Positions 25,644 to 34,300 of a stretch of 37,104 nucleotides of DNA are shown piece after piece. Position 1 is the first letter of the stretch. Each line of letters begins with the position of its first letter. The translations under genes were made by a program, and so were the position numbers. The notes under the pieces are model-generated. The model worked only from the letters and a program-made list of their open reading frames with translations. It was not told the DNA's origin and did no database searches. This DNA is from Gemmatimonadota bacterium (lineage in GTDB: Bacteria > Gemmatimonadota > Gemmatimonadetes > Longimicrobiales > Gaopeijiaceae), in the NCBI GenBank assembly GCA_022561145.1, contig JADFRS010000010.1, forward strand, positions 1 to 37,104, in the 5' to 3' direction.

Positions 25644-28188
25644 CAGCCTTCACCTCGACCAGGCTGCCGGACCGCAAGTCGTCCAGCAACACCCTGGGCA
25701 CCTCCCCAGCGAACGTAGTCACCTCGCGCACCTGAACCACACCATCGGCGCGGGTGAAGCGAACCAGGTAATCCGTCACATCGGACTCGCGAACGGCGTC
25801 CCACGTCACCTGCACCCCGACACGACTGCGCCTCGCCGCCAACCCCGTGAGCCGGGAGGGACTGGAGGCCAGTAGCATGATCGTCGCGACCGTGGTCTTT
25901 GCGACCTCGGCGACAAGGCGATGGTTGATGGTCTCGAGGCGGTCGGTAGCTTGATGGTAATTAGGGTTTCCGAGGACCGGGTACGACCCGATGCCACCCA
26001 CGATGTCGCCGTACACCTCGTAATAAGCGGCAGCGTCCGTGCTCTTGTAGTACCGAGCGTCGTAGGTGATCAGGTCTGAGAACTGCATAGCGGCGGCATG
26101 CTGAATATCACGGATGCCGGCGTTCGAGTAGCGAATCGTATTGTCCAGGCGATGGTCGTTCGACCACCCGATCATGTCATTGTTCAACGCACACACAATC
26201 TCTTTGCCCCCGTCCTGAGCCCGGCGCACGTACTCCCGGCTTCCCAGAAGGCCCGCTTCTTCACCGGTGAAGAACGCGAATTCGATCGTGATCGGCATGC
26301 CACTGTGTCGCAGTACGCGGGCAGTCTCGAGAAGGGCCGCCGTTCCCGACGTGTTGTCGTCCGCCCCGGGGCCGCGCCGTACCGAGTCGTAATGGCTGCT
26401 CACTACGCAGACGACCTGCGGATCGATGGTGCCCTCGAGGCGGGCGATGACGTTGGCCGTCGTGACACCCCTTGCTTCGAACCACTGGAGCTCTGGCGCG
26501 TAGCCGAACGACTCCAGCGTGCTGATCAGGTAGTCGGCCGCCCGCCGATTTCCCGGCTCGGTGATGTACTTCGACCCGAACTCGTAAAGGTCGGCCTCGT
26601 AGCGGAAAACCCTCTCGACCGAAACCCGCTCGGTAACCTGCCGCACCCGGCCCGTGATGGGTCGGAAAATGCGCTCCCCTTCGCTGCGAAGCCTGCGCTC
26701 CGCATCGAGGTTGGTGACGAGCCGGTTACGGACCTCCGCCATCGAGACCTCGGCCAGGAGGTCGACTACGTACACACCGCGTTCAGGGGAAACAGTGTCG
26801 CCGTCTCGTTCCGAGACGATCATGACCTTGGTGCCGCCGTCGCCCACGGCCCATTCGTACTCGGGCGCGATCGTCCGAACTGTGTTGTTGTGGAAGAGCT
26901 TGGTGACCGAACCGTCGGTCAGGTCGTAAATGTAGGAGCGCCGGTGCCGCCCCTCTCCCTTGGCCGCCAAAATGCGTCGCGAGTCGATGAACACGGGCCG
27001 GAGATCGTGCTGGATCTCGTTGGTAACCTGCACCTCGGCGCTTTCACCGTCCGTGCCGATCACGAAGATGTCCCAATCCGCGAAGGGACGCCTCTGGTAG
27101 GCGATCATCTCACCGTCCGGCGATAGCGCGGGATTGGCTATCGGGTCACGGGTGCGAAGCACGATTCGTGTGGAGCGCATGGCCCTGCCAGGAGCAGCCC
27201 CGAGCGGATCGAGGTCGAGCACTTCGATCGAGGTCTCGCCGTCCCGCTCCGTGACGAAAGCCAACGTGTTCCCGTCGGCCGAGAGCACCGGATCGCGCCC
27301 CGCGAAGCTCAGGATGTCGTTCTCTCGGAGGTCCACGAGGTCGAAGCCCTCTTCCTGAGTCCCGGGCTGGCGGCCCGGGGGTTGGGGCATGGGATCACGC
27401 GCAGGCCGAGTGTAGAGCACGAAGCGGCCGCCCGGGACGGCGTGGGGAGAGCTCTTGAAGCCTCGGCCAGTGAGTATGGGTTCAGGCTCCAGACGACTGG
27501 ATCTTATGGCGTAGATCTGACTGTCCCGACCCCCCGCCAGACCGGCTGCCAGCATCAGCGTGCGCCCGTCATGTGAGAACCCCATGTCCACCGGAATCAA
27601 GTCGCCCATAGGAACGACCCGCTCGTTGCCCGAGCCCAGGTCCCGCATCACGACCTGCGTATTCTGGGCCCGGACCCATCGAGACCGGCTTCGCGCGGCG
27701 TTCAACGCCGCCCGGTCTCCGCTGGTGAATGCCGCGGCGAGCTCGGAGGCGTCATTCCGGACGGCCGATGTGCTGCTGACACGCAAAATCGCGGCGGTAC
27801 CCACCCCCGACAGAACCACCTCGTGCCCCGGAAACGTCGATTGGATGGAGGGCGATCCCCGCAGATCCACCACCGCTACCATCGGCACCCCGCCGTCATC
27901 ATAGATGAATGTACCGTAGCGGCTGGTAGGACCCACCCGCACGGAACTCCCGTTCAGGGCGATCTCGACGACCCTATAGGGCTCGCCTGTCAACTTCGCG
28001 ATCTCGCCCCTCAGTCGGACTCCGTCCGGACCGTCCAAGACGCGAAGGTAGCCCTCGAGCGCACTGACGTAGTCACCCGCATCCCACGCGAAGGCCGCCT
28101 CTTTCAACTCGGGTGACACCTGCTGGGCACCGAGCATGCCGCGCACCAGTAGGAGGACGAGTGCGCAGGCCAGTACCGCTGGTCTCAT
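25588..28188 (-). CDS. Secreted PD40-propeller M28 aminopeptidase
   Basis: An 866-residue exported protein. A Sec signal peptide (MRPAVLACALVLLLVRGMLGAQ) is followed by a region of WD40-like PD40 units, with SPDG/SADG-type turns such as GFSHDGRTLMLAAG, VLSADGNTLAFVTERDGE and ALSPDGEMIAYQRRPFADWDIFVIGTDG. From about residue 520 comes an M28 peptidase domain with all zinc ligands in order: SSHYDSV (His ~599), GADDNTSG, TGEEAGLLGS (catalytic Glu and ligand ~640), NNDMIGW and NYHQATDRLETIN. The last ~90 residues resemble a fibronectin-type-III domain. It probably trims peptides outside the cytoplasm. ATG 28188 has AGGAG 9 nt upstream and its own candidate promoter at 28231-28259. Confidence 0.9.
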   Translation of the reverse strand: MRPAVLACALVLLLVRGMLGAQQVSPELKEAAFAWDAGDYVSALEGYLRVLDGPDGVRLRGEIAKLTGEPYRVVEIALNGSSVRVGPTSRYGTFIYDDGGVPMVAVVDLRGSPSIQSTFPGHEVVLSGVGTAAILRVSSTSAVRNDASELAAAFTSGDRAALNAARSRSRWVRAQNTQVVMRDLGSGNERVVPMGDLIPVDMGFSHDGRTLMLAAGLAGGRDSQIYAIRSSRLEPEPILTGRGFKSSPHAVPGGRFVLYTRPARDPMPQPPGRQPGTQEEGFDLVDLRENDILSFAGRDPVLSADGNTLAFVTERDGETSIEVLDLDPLGAAPGRAMRSTRIVLRTRDPIANPALSPDGEMIAYQRRPFADWDIFVIGTDGESAEVQVTNEIQHDLRPVFIDSRRILAAKGEGRHRRSYIYDLTDGSVTKLFHNNTVRTIAPEYEWAVGDGGTKVMIVSERDGDTVSPERGVYVVDLLAEVSMAEVRNRLVTNLDAERRLRSEGERIFRPITGRVRQVTERVSVERVFRYEADLYEFGSKYITEPGNRRAADYLISTLESFGYAPELQWFEARGVTTANVIARLEGTIDPQVVCVVSSHYDSVRRGPGADDNTSGTAALLETARVLRHSGMPITIEFAFFTGEEAGLLGSREYVRRAQDGGKEIVCALNNDMIGWSNDHRLDNTIRYSNAGIRDIQHAAAMQFSDLITYDARYYKSTDAAAYYEVYGDIVGGIGSYPVLGNPNYHQATDRLETINHRLVAEVAKTTVATIMLLASSPSRLTGLAARRSRVGVQVTWDAVRESDVTDYLVRFTRADGVVQVREVTTFAGEVPRVLLDDLRSGSLVEVKAVNDRGLEGWDWARIRLVD

Positions 28189-28400
28189 GTTGGGGAACTC
28201 CTAAGATTCTCGCTGGGGGATGGTACCCCAAATAAAGGGCTCGTATCGCCTGTCATCAAGGGCGAGTTCGAGTTCAGAAACGGCTGACCGTCGTCGACGG
28301 TGGCCAGGAACCCGAAGGACGCGGCCCCGAGGTAGGCGCCGATCCATTCATCCTCCTTCGCCCGGTCCTGCCGGAGGACCTTGGCGACGTCTCGGCTCAC
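28185..28400 (-). pseudogene. Truncated pyridoxamine-5'-phosphate-oxidase-like flavin-binding gene
   Basis: A 71-codon frame. The first ~43 residues, MSRDVAKVLRQDRAKEDEWIGAYL followed by GFLATVDDGQPFLNSN, are the clear N-terminus of the FMN-binding split-barrel family, which is normally about 150-220 residues. After NSN the similarity stops abruptly; the remaining 28 codons run through what looks like the promoter and ribosome-binding site of the M28 gene. So about three quarters of the gene, including most of the flavin site, is missing. The GTG start overlaps the dinB stop (GTGA 28397-28400), showing that an intact gene once belonged to this operon. The small product could still be made but would not fold as a split barrel. 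Confidence 0.7.
28231..28259 (-). promoter_or_regulatory. Candidate promoter of the M28 peptidase gene
   Basis: Reading the minus strand: TTGATG (28259-28254), a 17-nt spacer, then TTTATT (28236-28231); each box matches the sigma-70 consensus at 4 of 6. The predicted start is near 28224, giving a leader of about 36 nt that contains AGGAG. It lies inside the last codons of the truncated flavin-binding frame. Confidence 0.4.
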
Positions 28401-28921
28401 GAGAAACTTCTTAGGTATCGATCGGCCAGGATCGCGCGGTGGTGGAGTTCATGGCCCGCGACGATGAACGGGAAGGTCCTTACGGTGAACGAGACGTCGC
28501 TCGCGATCCCCCTCCGAAGCCACATTTCATCCGTAAAGCTCCGGAACAGCGCAACGCTCGAATTTCGCACATCCTTCAGCTCGTCGCTCAGGTCGCTCAA
28601 GGGGCGCACGTTCGCGTTCGAACTCGTGGCATAGTCGTTCTGGTCGAACGAAGGCAGGGCGCTGGGGTCTTCGCGCGCGAAGGCCAGGGCGCGGTACACA
28701 AATGTTCGCTCGGTATCGATCAAATGCCCGACGACTTCACGCACCGACCACTTTCCGGGAGCATACCCGGTCACTTCCTTCTCGGCGGGAACATTCCCGA
28801 GCAACACGACCGTGTCGGCAAGTTGTGTCGCCAGGATCTCGAGCACGTCCCCATCAGGGACCAGGTCGATGTAGAGCCCGTAATAGGGATCGTGCTCCGC
28901 GGGATCCGGTCTCTCGAGCAT
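28397..28921 (-). CDS. DinB-family protein
   Basis: A 174-residue four-helix-bundle protein of the DinB/YfiT group. It shows the three-histidine metal site in its usual places: VREVVGHLIDTERTFVYRALAF for the first, and AGHELHHRAILADRYL near the C-terminus for the other two. WSVREVVGHLIDTE is the most recognisable signature. Some members act as thiol (bacillithiol or mycothiol) transferases; most are of unknown function, including this one. ATG 28921 is preceded by GAAGGAGG, a strong ribosome-binding site, and lies 11 nt after the stop of the copper monooxygenase-like gene. Its stop overlaps the truncated flavin-binding gene by 4 nt. Confidence 0.88.
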   Translation of the reverse strand: MLERPDPAEHDPYYGLYIDLVPDGDVLEILATQLADTVVLLGNVPAEKEVTGYAPGKWSVREVVGHLIDTERTFVYRALAFAREDPSALPSFDQNDYATSSNANVRPLSDLSDELKDVRNSSVALFRSFTDEMWLRRGIASDVSFTVRTFPFIVAGHELHHRAILADRYLRSFS

Positions 28922-28932
28922 CGCACCCTCCT

Positions 28933-30210
28933 TCAGTGGCCCTCTCCAGTTCCGTCTGACCCTTCGGCCAGATCGTCGACAATCCAGTCGAAGTAGCCGA
29001 TCATCATCTCTTCGAAAGTCTGCTCGCCGAAACGGACGGTGGATGACGGATCCGGATTGAATCGGTTCGCCGAGCTGTTGTCGAACGTGCCCGTCGCGAT
29101 CAGCCGAGCCCCGGCCGGAACGCGCAGCGGCTCCTCCAGGTGGTATGGGAGTTGCCAGTTGAAGTCATACGACGGCACGTCCAGGATCGTTTCGCTACGC
29201 CCGTCCGGGTACTCGATCTCAAACTTGAACGACTTCCCACGTAAGTGCATGTGCGGGAACAGGGACAGGAGCCGTCCGGACCGCACGAAGGTGTACTCGG
29301 CAGAGACCTCATGATCCGGGGCTCCGGGAGGAATCTCGAACCGGGTGTCGAACGCAGATCCGGTTTCCACCACCCACTCCGGTTCACCGTCCATGAAGTG
29401 CAGGCCGAGCATGGTCTGATCGACCACCGGCTCTCCCTTCGGCGTGTAGTGCAGCTGGAACTTCAGCCACGCTCCCTTGGGCAACAGCTTCGCGGACCCC
29501 TCCGGATAGGTGTTGCCCGTGAACCCCGGGACGATCGCCGCGAAGTAGCCGCTCAACCCTCCCATCCAGATGGGCTCTCCCGGCTCGGCGCGCCGGGCGG
29601 ACTTTGCACCCGGCGGCTCGATGAAGACGAGGACGTGATGCATGGCCTCGGGTGCTGTGGGACGGACCTCCATCTTCGACACCCAGCGATCCTCCGGGAA
29701 GTCGGTCTTCACGTAAAGGTACTGGTAGTCCACGACGCCGTCGGCCGGCACGTAGAACGGCTCCTCGATCTGCACCACCGCATCGGGCTCGCCGAGCTGC
29801 CATCCGTCCCCCCAGTCGATCGGAGCCGGCGCGTGTGCGGGGTCGCCCTCCGGCGCACCATCGGCTATCCAGGCCAGAATGGCCTCCTTGTCCCCGTCGG
29901 ACAGCGAGCGGTCATTATCCCACGTTCCCACCGCCCGATTCGCGAACCACGGAGGCATGCGCCCCTCCCCGACCATGAACCCGATCAGGTCCCGGTAGAG
30001 GTAGGCCGACTCGTACGTCTCAAGAGTAAACGGACCAATGCCACCCTCTCGATGACAGGTCTGGCAGCTCTCCCGAAAGATCCGTCCGATCCGCCCGTGG
30101 TAAACGAGCTCGTCCGACGGCGAGGTGCCCATGGCCACTGCGATCCAGAAGCTCCCCATCAGGATCGCGCCCACCACGGCGCCGATCGCAACTCCACGAG
30201 CAGACATCAT
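28933..30210 (-). CDS. Haem-c and type II copper monooxygenase-like envelope protein
   Basis: A 425-residue protein. One N-terminal hydrophobic helix (GVAIGAVVGAILMGSFWIAVAM) anchors or exports it. A cytochrome-c-like domain follows with the haem motif CQTCH at about residues 49-53 and the axial-ligand region GRMPPWFAN. The C-terminal ~280 residues resemble copper type II ascorbate-dependent monooxygenases (PHM/DBH fold): EAMHHVLVFIEPPG, WLKFQLHYTPKGE, LFPHMHLRGKSFKFEI and FDNSSANRFNPDP provide the histidine pairs of the two copper sites. It is probably an extracytoplasmic oxidoreductase; the substrate is unknown. ATG 30210 follows GAGGAGGGG. The upstream NTF2-like lipoprotein is 29 nt away, so both are likely cotranscribed. 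Confidence 0.85.
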   Translation of the reverse strand: MMSARGVAIGAVVGAILMGSFWIAVAMGTSPSDELVYHGRIGRIFRESCQTCHREGGIGPFTLETYESAYLYRDLIGFMVGEGRMPPWFANRAVGTWDNDRSLSDGDKEAILAWIADGAPEGDPAHAPAPIDWGDGWQLGEPDAVVQIEEPFYVPADGVVDYQYLYVKTDFPEDRWVSKMEVRPTAPEAMHHVLVFIEPPGAKSARRAEPGEPIWMGGLSGYFAAIVPGFTGNTYPEGSAKLLPKGAWLKFQLHYTPKGEPVVDQTMLGLHFMDGEPEWVVETGSAFDTRFEIPPGAPDHEVSAEYTFVRSGRLLSLFPHMHLRGKSFKFEIEYPDGRSETILDVPSYDFNWQLPYHLEEPLRVPAGARLIATGTFDNSSANRFNPDPSSTVRFGEQTFEEMMIGYFDWIVDDLAEGSDGTGEGH

Positions 30211-30239
30211 CCCCTCCTCCTCGAGAGACCTGGGGTCTC

Positions 30240-30746
30240 CTATCCCTCTTCCGTAGGTACGTCGACTGGATTGCCTAAATCCATCACGACACGCCAGCTT
30301 CCGTCACCCTGCCGACGCCACACACTGACGTACAGGCCACGCCCGATCACGCTCTCGCCATCGGGTCTCACGCTTTCCGATCGGTACTCACCAATCCTGT
30401 ATCCGAGAGTCCCATCCCCCGACACCTCGGCTCGCAGGGGGTCCCACGAGAGCCGGGCACCGGCGGCAAAGTACGGTACCATGGAGGCGTGGATGCCCGA
30501 CCTTCCCCGGATTTCTCCGACACCCGACTGGACGATCGCACCATCCTCCGCGAAGAAGGAGGCCCATCCATCCGCGCCGGACTCGGCGGTGGCCACGTTG
30601 AAAGCCCGGTCCGCCTCCATGAGCTCGGCCTCGAGAATACTCGAATCCACGGGCTCGCCTTGGCTAGCTGCGTCGGGCCCGCATGCGGCCAGCCCGATGA
30701 GGGCGACGATGACCACCAAGCCTGTGATCCATTGAACTGTCGTCAT
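30240..30746 (-). CDS. NTF2-like (SnoaL/DUF4440) lipoprotein
   Basis: A 168-residue protein. The signal peptide ends in the lipobox LAAC (Cys about residue 22), predicting a lipid-anchored envelope protein. The mature part has the cone-shaped NTF2-like fold: ILEAELMEADRAFNVATAESGADGWASFFAEDGAIVQSG, GIHASMVPYFA, TLGYRIGEYRSE and GLYVSVWRRQGDGSWRVVMDLGNPVD. Such domains bind small molecules or act as isomerase-like enzymes; nothing here fixes the function. ATG 30746 is preceded by AGAGG; the frame extends to 30797 but without signal-like sequence. It is the first gene of the minus-strand group running down to the M28 peptidase. Confidence 0.82.
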   Translation of the reverse strand: MTTVQWITGLVVIVALIGLAACGPDAASQGEPVDSSILEAELMEADRAFNVATAESGADGWASFFAEDGAIVQSGVGEIRGRSGIHASMVPYFAAGARLSWDPLRAEVSGDGTLGYRIGEYRSESVRPDGESVIGRGLYVSVWRRQGDGSWRVVMDLGNPVDVPTEEG

Positions 30747-30858
30747 GAAACCTCTTTCTCGCGGTTGCCAGATCCCGGATGGTGTCTGGGAGGGCACTCA
30801 CGGTCAAGGCCGGGGCCTCGCCACATGTGTTGACCCCATAATCGTTTCGGCTCACGTT

Positions 30859-30887
30859 CCCCTGAACGCTTCAGGGGGGATTTTTTT
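30859..30887 (+). terminator. Intrinsic terminator with no intact gene upstream
   Basis: CCCCTGAA, loop CGC, TTCAGGGG, followed by GGA and seven T residues (30881-30887) on the plus strand. This is a classical Rho-independent terminator for plus-strand transcription, yet the nearest genes on its upstream side are all on the minus strand. It may protect the minus-strand operon from read-in or be left from a lost gene. Confidence 0.7.
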
Positions 30888-30916
30888 GACCTGTGCCCCC
30901 TCAACGTTTCAGGGAG
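30859..30916. repeat. Two near-identical 20-bp inverted-repeat units
   Basis: Unit 1 at 30859-30878 (CCCCTGAACGCTTCAGGGGG) and unit 2 at 30897-30916 (CCCCTCAACGTTTCAGGGAG) match at 17 of 20 positions, in the same orientation, 38 bp apart. Unit 1 is a perfect 8-bp hairpin, unit 2 a broken one. They lie in the gene-poor stretch between the NTF2-like gene and the FtsX remnant. They could be paired operator sites or the debris of a small mobile element; no target-site duplication was seen. Confidence 0.6.
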
Positions 30917-30942
30917 AACTCGATGGGCAGCCACCGCGAGTC

Positions 30943-31192
30943 GTAAGAGTCTCGTGGGGATGGTCGTTCGCGAGGCGATCGTCCTCGCAGCCCTCGGCGT
31001 CGTGATCGGATTGGCTGTCGCCGCCGGCCTGGCGGGGTTCCTCGAACCAATGCTATTCGACGTATCACCACCCGACAGCACGGTGTTTCTCGCGGTTGCC
31101 GCGGGACTCATGCCGCGAGCGTTTGCGCGGGCTTGCTGCCTGCTCGAAGGGCATCGAGGGCCAACGCCATGGAAGTATTGCGCGCCGACTGA
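30943..31192 (+). pseudogene. Frameshifted 3' remnant of an FtsX/MacB-type ABC permease
   Basis: Only the C-terminal ~80 residues of an ADOP/MacB-like permease remain. In the first frame: RKSLVGMVVREAIVLAALG, VVIGLAVAAGLAGFLEPMLFDVSPPDSTVFLAVAAGL, i.e. the last periplasmic loop and two membrane helices. Near 31110-31118 the homology moves to another frame, giving SVCAGLLPARRASRANAMEVLRAD and a stop at 31190-31192; LPARRASR...MEVLR is the family's hallmark ending. The front ~700 residues are absent. Loss of the 5' part and one frameshift make this a dead gene. Confidence 0.75.
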
Positions 31193-31233
31193 CACCGGGG
31201 CCGTAGCCATTGGGTGGGGCGATCCCCTCCCCG

Positions 31234-31263
31234 TTGTTCCCGACCCCGTCTGTCGGCTATCAT
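31234..31263 (+). promoter_or_regulatory. Candidate promoter of the Asp-box propeller gene
   Basis: TTGTTC at 31234-31239, an 18-nt spacer, and TATCAT at 31258-31263 (5 of 6 to TATAAT). A start near 31270 would give a leader of about 43 nt containing AAGGGG before ATG 31313. The -35 match is only 3 of 6. Confidence 0.4.
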
Positions 31264-31312
31264 CCGGGCTCCAACGATCTTGCCGTGCCACCGGAGTCCA
31301 AGGGGAACACCC

Positions 31313-34300
31313 ATGCCGTCGATCTGCCCGCTCCTCACCCGATCATGCCTGTTAGCCGCCAGCCTATGGGTCGCCGGCGTTTCTTGGGCGAGCGAGGCCC
31401 ACGCGCAGAGTGCGTCCGCCCTCGGGACCGACCTCTTCTCCGCCCTCACCTACCGGCACATTGGGCCGGTGGGTAATCGGGTGAGCGCCGTGACCGGCGT
31501 TGCCGGTGACCCGAACGTCTTCTACTTCGGGGCGGCGTCCGGCGGCATCTTCAAGACGGAGGACGGAGGCGTTCACTGGACGCCGATTTTCGATGGGCAG
31601 CCGGCGGCCTCGATCGGTTCGCTCGCCGTTGCACCGTCCGACCCGAACGTGGTCTGGGCCGGCACCGGCGAAACGTTTATCCGTAGCAACGTCTCGATCG
31701 GAAACGGCGTGTACCGGTCCACGGACGGAGGCGATTCCTGGACGCACATGGGCCTGGAGAACACAGGGCGCATCGGCCGCGTGATCATTCATCCCACAGA
31801 TCCGAACATCGTATATGTGGCCGCACTCGGCCACCTGTACGGTCCGCAGCAGGAGCGCGGGGTCTACCGCACCTCGGACGGTGGTGACACATGGGAACGA
31901 GTGCTCTTCGTCGACGAGAACTCGGGGGCGGTCGACCTCGTGATGGATCCCAACAACCCACGCATCCTCTTCGCGGCCACCTGGGAAATGTTGATACGGA
32001 CGTGGGGCCGCTGGAGCGGGGGACCCGGAAGCGGAATCCACCAATCTCGTGACGGCGGAGACACGTGGGAGCGACTCGAGGGGAATGGCCTCCCGAGTGG
32101 CACGATGGGCAAGATCGGTCTGGCCATGTCACCCGATGATTCGGACCGCATCTACGCGCTGATCGAGACCAACTCGAATCGGGAATACGAAGATCTCACC
32201 GAGCACGAGGGGGTCCTCTGGCGCTCGGACGACGGGGGCCGAAGGTGGCGCATGGTGAACGGTGACCACACCCTGGCCCAGCGCCCGCTCTACTACACAC
32301 GGGCCGTAGTGGCGCCGGACAACGCCGACGAGGTGCACTTTCTTTCGACCGCGCACACGAAGTCACGTGACGCTGGGGAGTCGTTCTCACGAGAGGGCGC
32401 CGGCGGGGACAACCACGACATGTGGATCGACCCACTCCTGCCCGGCCGCATGATCGTGGGCCACGATGGCGGCGTGAGCATCTCGACCAACCGGGGCAAG
32501 AGCTGGATGCGGCCTCGCCTACCCATTGCCCAGATCTACCATGCGTACACGGACACACGGATTCCCTACAACGTCTACGGGAACCGACAGGATGGCCCCT
32601 CCCAGATGGGCCCCAGCAACAGCCTCTCGGGCGGCACCATCCCGATAGGAGCCTGGCAGTCCGTGGGTGGCTGCGAGTCGGGTTTCGCCGTGCCGGACCC
32701 GGTCGATCCCGCCATCGTGTGGTCAGGGTGCTACGACGGGATTCTGGACCGCTACGATCATCGTACGGGCCACGCCCGCAGGGTCAGCGTTTGGCCCGAC
32801 AACCCGGAGGGTTGGCCCGCCGCTGAGCTGCGCTACCGGTTCCAGTGGACCTTCCCGGTGGCGATCTCGCCGCACGACCACAACCGCGTTTATGTGGGGA
32901 GCCAGCACGTCCACCAGACGACGGACGGCGGACAGAGTTGGCAGGTCATCAGCCCGGACCTCACGACGAACGACGAGTCCAAGCAGGAGAAGACCGGCGG
33001 ACTCACGCCGGACGATACCAGTCCGACGTACGCCGCCGTGTTGTTCGCCATCGCGGAGTCCCCGCTGGAGGAGGGCGTCATCTGGGCGGGTAGCAACGAC
33101 GGGTTGGTGCACGTCACCCGCGACGGGGGGCTCAACTGGGTGAACGTCACCAGGAACATGCCAGACCTTCCGGAGTGGGGCACGGTCAGCAACGTAGAGC
33201 CGTCCCGCCATGCGCCCGGCACCGCCTACGTCACCGTGGATTTCCACCAGATCGGAAACACCGATCCGTACGTCTACAAGACCGAAGATTACGGCGCCAC
33301 TTGGCGCTCGCTGGCCGCGGGTATCCCGCGGAGCGTCTTCAGCTACGCACATGTCGTGCGCGAGGACCCGGTGCGGCCCGGGCTGCTCTACGTGGGCACC
33401 GAGAACTCGATCTTCGTGTCGCTGGATGACGGGGAGTCCTGGTCCGAACTCCAGAGCAATCTGCCGCACGCGCCCGCCCACTGGTTGGACATCCAACCGC
33501 ACTTCAACGATCTGGTGGTGGCGACATACGGCCGGGGCTTCTGGATCATGGACGACCTCACGCCCCTTCAACAGCTCACCGATGACGTCCTGGCCTCGGA
33601 CGTGCACCTCTTCGACCCGCGCCCGGCGTATCGCTTTCTGTCGAAGGAAGGCCGGCAGAGCCAGCCTGATGATCCGGGAGCCGGACGCAATCCCACCTAC
33701 GGTGCCTCGCTGACGTTTTACCTACGCGAAGTGCCGGACGACTCGGTGAGGCTACGAATCCTCGACGACGAAGGCGTCGAAAGGCGGTCGCTCAGCCCCG
33801 GGAGCCTCCGTGCCGGCCTGAACCGCCTGCATTGGAATCTGCGCGAGGAGAGCTCCAAGACGCCCCGGCTCCGATCGGAGCCCGTCGAGCATTCCCACCT
33901 CGAGATGCCCGAACAAGGCTGGCGGGCCCTGGGCGAAGGGGGGCGCGTGAGCCCGCTTGCTCCACCCGGCATCTATACGGTCGAACTCACCATGGGCGAT
34001 CTTAGGCTCACGCAGCCGCTGGAGGTGCTGAAGGACCCCACCTCCGAAGGCACGGAGGAGGGCAGCAGGGCCCAGGTGGTCATGCTGCGCGAGATTCGAG
34101 CCGCCGTGGACTCGGTGGTCGCACTCATCGACCGCATCGAGTGGTTTAGGGCCGAACTCCACTTCCTGTCTCTCCGCGTGCAGGAACGCGGAGAGCCCGC
34201 CGAGATCCTCGAGGCCGCCGAGGAAATCGAGACGGCACTGGTCGAGCTCGAAATGCTGTTGGCAGATGTGCGCCTCACCGGCGGCTCCGCCCGCCAGGAC

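Noticed and set aside
29245-30735. Open frame of 496 codons on the plus strand
   Set aside because: Antisense to the copper monooxygenase-like and NTF2-like genes; low-complexity Arg/Pro-rich translation without motifs.
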